Source: Candidatus Hydrogenedentota bacterium (lineage in GTDB: Bacteria > Hydrogenedentota > Hydrogenedentia > Hydrogenedentales > SLHB01). From it: a DNA stretch of 55,170 bases. Positions 51,833 through 55,170 of this stretch are shown piece after piece; position 1 is the first letter of the stretch; each line of letters starts with the position of its first letter. A model generated the notes under the pieces. The model was not told the DNA's origin. It saw only the letters and a list, made by a program, of their open reading frames with translations, and made no database searches. The DNA lies in NCBI GenBank assembly GCA_016209895.1, contig JACQVH010000132.1, positions 1-55,170 on the forward strand, in the 5' to 3' direction. A program made the position numbers and the translations under genes.

Positions 51833-53443
51833 ATGAGACGTAAACGTTCGGTGGTAGCCGCGCATCGCTACCCGCCCCTGCGCCTCGCCGCCTATACCTT
51901 GTTATTGACGCTATGCGCCGGCCAAGTGGCGCCCTCAAACCCGTTTGAGGGCGTCCCAATCTACGTCCTCGAAGTAAACTTGCCCGACCGCAGTGCGGCT
52001 GACCAACTCTCCGCCGCCGGCTTGATCATAGACGACGTACGCACCTTGACCGCCGAGGTATACGCTACCCCGGAACAGCGCACCTGGCTTGATACCCATA
52101 GCTTCACCTACCGCGTGATCGGCCAGCAGCCCACGCCGCCACCTCGGCCCCCGAAAGCCGGCCCCGCGTATCACACCTACGCCACTTTGACCACCGAGTT
52201 GCAAGCCCAAGCCGCCGCGTACCCAGAAATCTGCCGGTTCTCCACCCTGGGTCAATCCGTCCAAGGCCGCGAACTCTGGGCCCTAAAAATCACGGATAAT
52301 CCCGACGTGGAAGAAGACGAGCCGGAATTCAAATATCTGGCCACCATGCACGGCGACGAACCGGTCGGCACCGAGACGTGCATGTTCTTGATCAACCGTC
52401 TCCTTACCGATTACGGAACCGACCCGCGCATCACCGATCTCATCAACGAAACCGAAATCTGGTTCGTCCCCCTCATGAACCCTGATGGCCTCGAAATCGG
52501 TTGGCGGTTCAATGCCAACACCCTCGACCTCAACCGCACTTTTCCGGCCTTTCCGGACGATTTTGCCGGCACGTTATTTGATGGCGAGCCTTTGGGAGAT
52601 GCGGGCCGTCCCCCGGAGGTCGGCCACGTCATGCGTTGGACCGCCGATCACACTTTCGTCTTGTCGGCAAACTTCCATACCGGAGCCCTTGTCGTGAACT
52701 ACCCTTATGACGACGACGGCAAACCCAGCGGCGTAAACTCGCCGACCCCGGACGACGCGCTCTTCCGCGAAACCTCGCACCGCTACGCCGTTCTCAACAC
52801 GCCGATGTTCAACAATCCGGCTTTTCCCGGCGGGATTACCAACGGCGCCGTGTGGTTCGTCGTCACCGGCGGCATGCAGGACTGGAACTACCGCTTCGTC
52901 GGCTGCAACGAAGTCACCATCGAGCTATCCAACGTCAAGCGCCCCGATCCGTCGCTCATTCCTAGCCTCTGGGCCGACAACGAAGAAGCCATGCTCACCT
53001 ACCTCGAGCAGGTGCACATCGGCATCCGCGGGCTGGTCACCGACGCCCAAACCGGCGCACCCATTTACGCCAAGGTTCTCGCGGCCGGCAACCCGCACCC
53101 GGTTTTCACCGATCCCCAAGTCGGCGATTACCAGCGCATGCTCCTCCCCGGAACATATGCTTTAACAATCTCCGCACCGGGATACACGACTCAAATGGTG
53201 GCCGATATCCCAGTCGCCGATGGTCCCGCCACCCGTGTAGACGTGACCCTCGAGCTCTTCCCGCCATCCGACGCCGACGTAAATAACGACGGTTTCACCG
53301 ACGCCGTGGACGTACAACTCGTCATCAATTCCGCCCTCGGCATCCCCGCCACCTGCGCCTGCGACCTCGACGGCAACGGCGTCGCCGCCACCGACGTGCA
53401 AACGGTCATCAACGCCGCGCTGGGCCAAACTTCAATTCTATGA
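51833..53443 (+). CDS. Secreted M14 zinc carboxypeptidase with carboxypeptidase-regulatory-like and dockerin-like domains
   Basis: A 536-residue exported peptidase. After a hydrophobic signal (LRLAAYTLLLTLCAG) and a propeptide-like region, the M14 domain begins near residue 113. Zinc ligands are H173 and E176 (MHGDEPVG) and H282 (ANFHTGA); the catalytic glutamate is E364 (EVTIELSN). A CarboxypepD_reg-like beta domain (residues about 398-475, GIRGLVTDAQTGAPIYAKVL) follows. The C-terminus has two dockerin-like EF-hand repeats (DADVNNDGFTDAVDVQLVIN and CDLDGNGVAATDVQTVIN). It trims C-terminal residues from peptides outside the cell. No cohesin is in the window. Confidence 0.92.
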   Translation: MRRKRSVVAAHRYPPLRLAAYTLLLTLCAGQVAPSNPFEGVPIYVLEVNLPDRSAADQLSAAGLIIDDVRTLTAEVYATPEQRTWLDTHSFTYRVIGQQPTPPPRPPKAGPAYHTYATLTTELQAQAAAYPEICRFSTLGQSVQGRELWALKITDNPDVEEDEPEFKYLATMHGDEPVGTETCMFLINRLLTDYGTDPRITDLINETEIWFVPLMNPDGLEIGWRFNANTLDLNRTFPAFPDDFAGTLFDGEPLGDAGRPPEVGHVMRWTADHTFVLSANFHTGALVVNYPYDDDGKPSGVNSPTPDDALFRETSHRYAVLNTPMFNNPAFPGGITNGAVWFVVTGGMQDWNYRFVGCNEVTIELSNVKRPDPSLIPSLWADNEEAMLTYLEQVHIGIRGLVTDAQTGAPIYAKVLAAGNPHPVFTDPQVGDYQRMLLPGTYALTISAPGYTTQMVADIPVADGPATRVDVTLELFPPSDADVNNDGFTDAVDVQLVINSALGIPATCACDLDGNGVAATDVQTVINAALGQTSIL

Positions 53444-53488
53444 TCATAAATCTGGCGCTTGAAATTATGCTCATTCATGACATATAAT
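53439..53488 (+). promoter_or_regulatory. Promoter and possible operator of the third VapBC pair
   Basis: TTGAAA (53459-53464), an 18-nt spacer, TATAAT (53483-53488). The palindrome TATGATCATA (53439-53448), overlapping the carboxypeptidase stop, is a candidate VapB-binding operator. Confidence 0.5.
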
Positions 53489-53517
53489 CTATCAATAAAT
53501 ATGTGCGGAGAGTTTAC

Positions 53518-53727
53518 ATGAAAAGGACAACGGTCACGCTTCCGGCAGATTTGGTCCAGGAGGCGCGGAAAGTCACTAAGGCCAAAACCCAGACTCAGGC
53601 GGTGTTGATAACTGTTCGAGAGGCGCTCCGGGCTCGCAAGATCGCCGAACTCCAAGCGTTGGCAGGTCACCTAGAGTTTCACGAGGACACCGTCGCACGT
53701 CGCCATCGGGACAAACGCCTTGGATAA
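53518..53727 (+). CDS. VapB-type antitoxin
   Basis: A 69-residue antitoxin of the DUF2191/VapB type. MKRTTVTLPADLVQEARKVT is the ribbon-helix-helix start, TQTQAVLITVREALRARKIA its second helix, and LEFHEDTVARRHRDKR the toxin-binding tail. The ATG at 53518 has GGAG about 6 nt upstream and fits a promoter at 53459-53488. The end overlaps the toxin start by 8 nt. Confidence 0.82.
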   Translation: MKRTTVTLPADLVQEARKVTKAKTQTQAVLITVREALRARKIAELQALAGHLEFHEDTVARRHRDKRLG

Positions 53728-54148
53728 GCTGGTATTGCTCGACACGTCGGCTTGGGTGAATTACTTCCGCAAAGAACCCCGGACTTACGCGTTGGTGAAC
53801 CGTTTGATAGCGGACGCGCGCGTGTGTCTGGCTAGAATCATCCTAGCAGAACTGATGCAGGGGGCAAAGTCGCAAAAGGAAATCACTACGGTCAGGAACC
53901 TCCCCGCAATGTTCGCTATTCTGGAGGAGCAACCGGAAACGTGGGAAAACGCTGGCCTGCTCTCTAATCGGTTTCGCCAACAAGGGAAAACGATCGGGCT
54001 TGCCGATTGCTACATTGCAATCTTGGCCAAGACAAATGGCGTAGACTTGCTGACTGAGGATAAGGATTTCAAAACGCTTCAGCCGGAGGTTGGCATATCA
54101 CTCTTCTCTGTGGTTGATCACTTCGACAGGAAGCCCGCTATCGAATGA
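53720..54148 (+). CDS. PIN domain toxin (VapC)
   Basis: A 142-residue VapC ribonuclease. LVLLDTSAWVNYFR, ILAELMQGAKS, IGLADCYIAILAKTNG and LLTEDKDFKTL give the four acidic positions in standard spacing. Start is TTG at 53720 inside the antitoxin end. Its 3' end overlaps the convergent mnmA gene by 11 nt. Confidence 0.9.
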   Translation: MDKLVLLDTSAWVNYFRKEPRTYALVNRLIADARVCLARIILAELMQGAKSQKEITTVRNLPAMFAILEEQPETWENAGLLSNRFRQQGKTIGLADCYIAILAKTNGVDLLTEDKDFKTLQPEVGISLFSVVDHFDRKPAIE

Positions 54149-55170
54149 TCCCCCCGGCCAGTACGTAGTCGTCGTCGTAAAGCACGGCCCATTGCCCGGG
54201 CGTCACGGCACGCTGCGGGGTGTGGAAGAGGGCGGTGAATGACGTTCCGTTCGGATACACGGTCGCGGGCACGGCCGCGTGTTGGTACCGGATTTGCACC
54301 AGACAGTCGAACGGTTCCGTCTGCGGTGAGAGCGCGCCCCAAATCACATCTGCGGCCGCAAGAGATTCGGAAAAAGCCTCGTCCTGCGGACCGACGACCA
54401 GCGCATTCCGCGACAGATCAATCTGCAGCACATACTGCGGCGCCGCCGCCGCAATCCTGAGGCCCTTGCGCTGTCCGACCGTGTAATTCATCAGTCCCGC
54501 GTGCCGGCCCAAGACCTCGCCCCGAACCGACAAGATCGGCCCCGGCTCCCCGCTTCCAACGCGCTGCGCCAGAAAATTCCGGTAATTATTGTCCGGCACG
54601 AAACAAATCTCCTGGCTTTCCGGCTTGTTCGCGGTGACCAAGCCGAACGCCCGCGCCTTCTCTCGCGTCTCCTCCTTGGTCAGGCCGCCCAACGGAAACA
54701 ACGCCCGCGCCAACTGATCCTGGCGAAGCCCGGCCAACGAGTAGCTCTGATCCTTCGGACGATACACCGCCCGCCGCAACGTGTGGCGACCATTCCGTGG
54801 TTCACAACGTACGTAGTGTCCCGTGGCAATATAGTCCGCCCCGATTGCCGCGGCCTTCTCGAACAGCGCCCCGAACTTCACCCGCTGATTACAGCGCGCA
54901 CACGGATTGGGCGTGCGACCCGCCAGATACTCATCCACAAAATCATCAATCACCTCGCGCTCGAACCGGTCCAGATAATTCACCACATAATGCGAAATGC
55001 CCAGCCGATGCGCCACGCGCCGCGCGTCCTCCGCCGCATCCAGCGTGCAACACGCCTTCTGCGAAGACTCCCGCCCCTCGCCCGACGCGACCCGCATAGT
55101 CATACCGATCACGTCGTACCCCTGCTCCGCGAGCAGAGCCGCCGCCACACTGCTATCCACCCCGCCGCTC
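54138..55170 (-). CDS. mnmA: tRNA-specific 2-thiouridylase MnmA (5' end outside the window)
   Basis: The visible 343 residues cover almost the whole enzyme. SGGVDSSVAAALLAEQGYDV at the edge is the PP-loop; only about 10 N-terminal residues are missing. NPCARCNQRVKFG holds the first catalytic cysteine, ESQEICFVPDNNYRNFL the second, and GQRKGLRIAA leads to the C-terminal beta barrel. It makes 2-thiouridine at the wobble base U34 of Lys, Glu and Gln tRNAs with sulfur from IscS. Confidence 0.95.
   Translation of the reverse strand, partial: SGGVDSSVAAALLAEQGYDVIGMTMRVASGEGRESSQKACCTLDAAEDARRVAHRLGISHYVVNYLDRFEREVIDDFVDEYLAGRTPNPCARCNQRVKFGALFEKAAAIGADYIATGHYVRCEPRNGRHTLRRAVYRPKDQSYSLAGLRQDQLARALFPLGGLTKEETREKARAFGLVTANKPESQEICFVPDNNYRNFLAQRVGSGEPGPILSVRGEVLGRHAGLMNYTVGQRKGLRIAAAAPQYVLQIDLSRNALVVGPQDEAFSESLAAADVIWGALSPQTEPFDCLVQIRYQHAAVPATVYPNGTSFTALFHTPQRAVTPGQWAVLYDDDYVLAGGIIR

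Noticed and set aside
1..55170. CRISPR arrays, tRNA and rRNA genes
   Set aside because: I looked for spaced direct repeats of 24-40 nt and for TTCNANNC/CCA-type tRNA ends and found none; all tandem repeats here have periods of 7-11 nt.

Overview
The window reads as a chromosomal segment of a GC-rich (roughly 60 %), Gram-negative, free-living heterotroph. Two signal-peptide beta-barrel proteins imply an outer membrane. TAT-exported Gfo/Idh/MocA and TIM-barrel sugar enzymes, DUF5060-type glycoside hydrolases, a dockerin-like tail and an RNase Y/RicT/YmdB RNA-decay set together point to Hydrogenedentota, Planctomycetota or a neighbouring phylum. This placement is inference; no rRNA gene is present to test it.

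Layout. 0-8 kb: an exported serine-hydrolase/glycoside-hydrolase fusion, a DUF4926 protein, ferrochelatase, a membrane-anchored Mrr-like nuclease, a GH5 glycanase, a decayed RAYT transposase and a Gfo/Idh/MocA protein. 8.1-14.8 kb (minus strand): a tightly coupled housekeeping operon, infC-rpmI-rplT-hisA-tyrA-tmk-holB-ricT-tatD, led by a sigma70-like promoter, a structured leader with attenuator-like hairpins, and an infC whose best-placed start codon is ATC. 14.9-18.6 kb (minus): a membrane protein, then a short-chain dehydrogenase, a TAT-signal PqqD-domain protein and the wreckage of about three radical-SAM maturases, plus a DUF6788 scrap and palindromes. This is the strangest locus in the window. 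18.9-24.8 kb (plus): a glycan or envelope cluster (epimerase, GT2, two GT4, SGNH hydrolase) interrupted by a VapBC-like pair. 24.9-29.2 kb: a YhaO/YhaN (SbcD/SbcC-like) pair.

29.3-32.7 kb: an SDR, then a lower-GC restriction-modification pair (beta-type DNA methyltransferase and NotI-like endonuclease). 33-40.2 kb (minus): ribonuclease Y, YmdB phosphodiesterase, SMC and a GT4. Ribonuclease Y follows a strong promoter and a roughly 260-nt structured leader. 40.7-44.8 kb (plus): two paralogous porins with sigma70-like promoters, related leaders and strong terminators. 44.9-48.5 kb (minus): a FlgM-like protein behind a sigma28-like promoter, and a fused MFS/spermidine-synthase/TPR protein. 48.7-55.2 kb: two more VapBC pairs, a TAT-exported oxidoreductase with a TIM-barrel isomerase, an M14 carboxypeptidase with a dockerin-like tail, and mnmA running off the right edge.

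A DNA-level theme runs through the intergenic sequence. Short tandem repeats with an exact 7-nt period occur near 18.7, 20.7, 23.8 and 29.2-29.3 kb. Repeats with an exact 9-nt period (GTCC plus five variable bases) occur near 44.9, 45.5, 47.8 and 51.8 kb. They sit at gene ends and in three cases enter coding sequence. They resemble in style the heptanucleotide STRRs of cyanobacteria, but the unit sequence differs from site to site while the period is kept.
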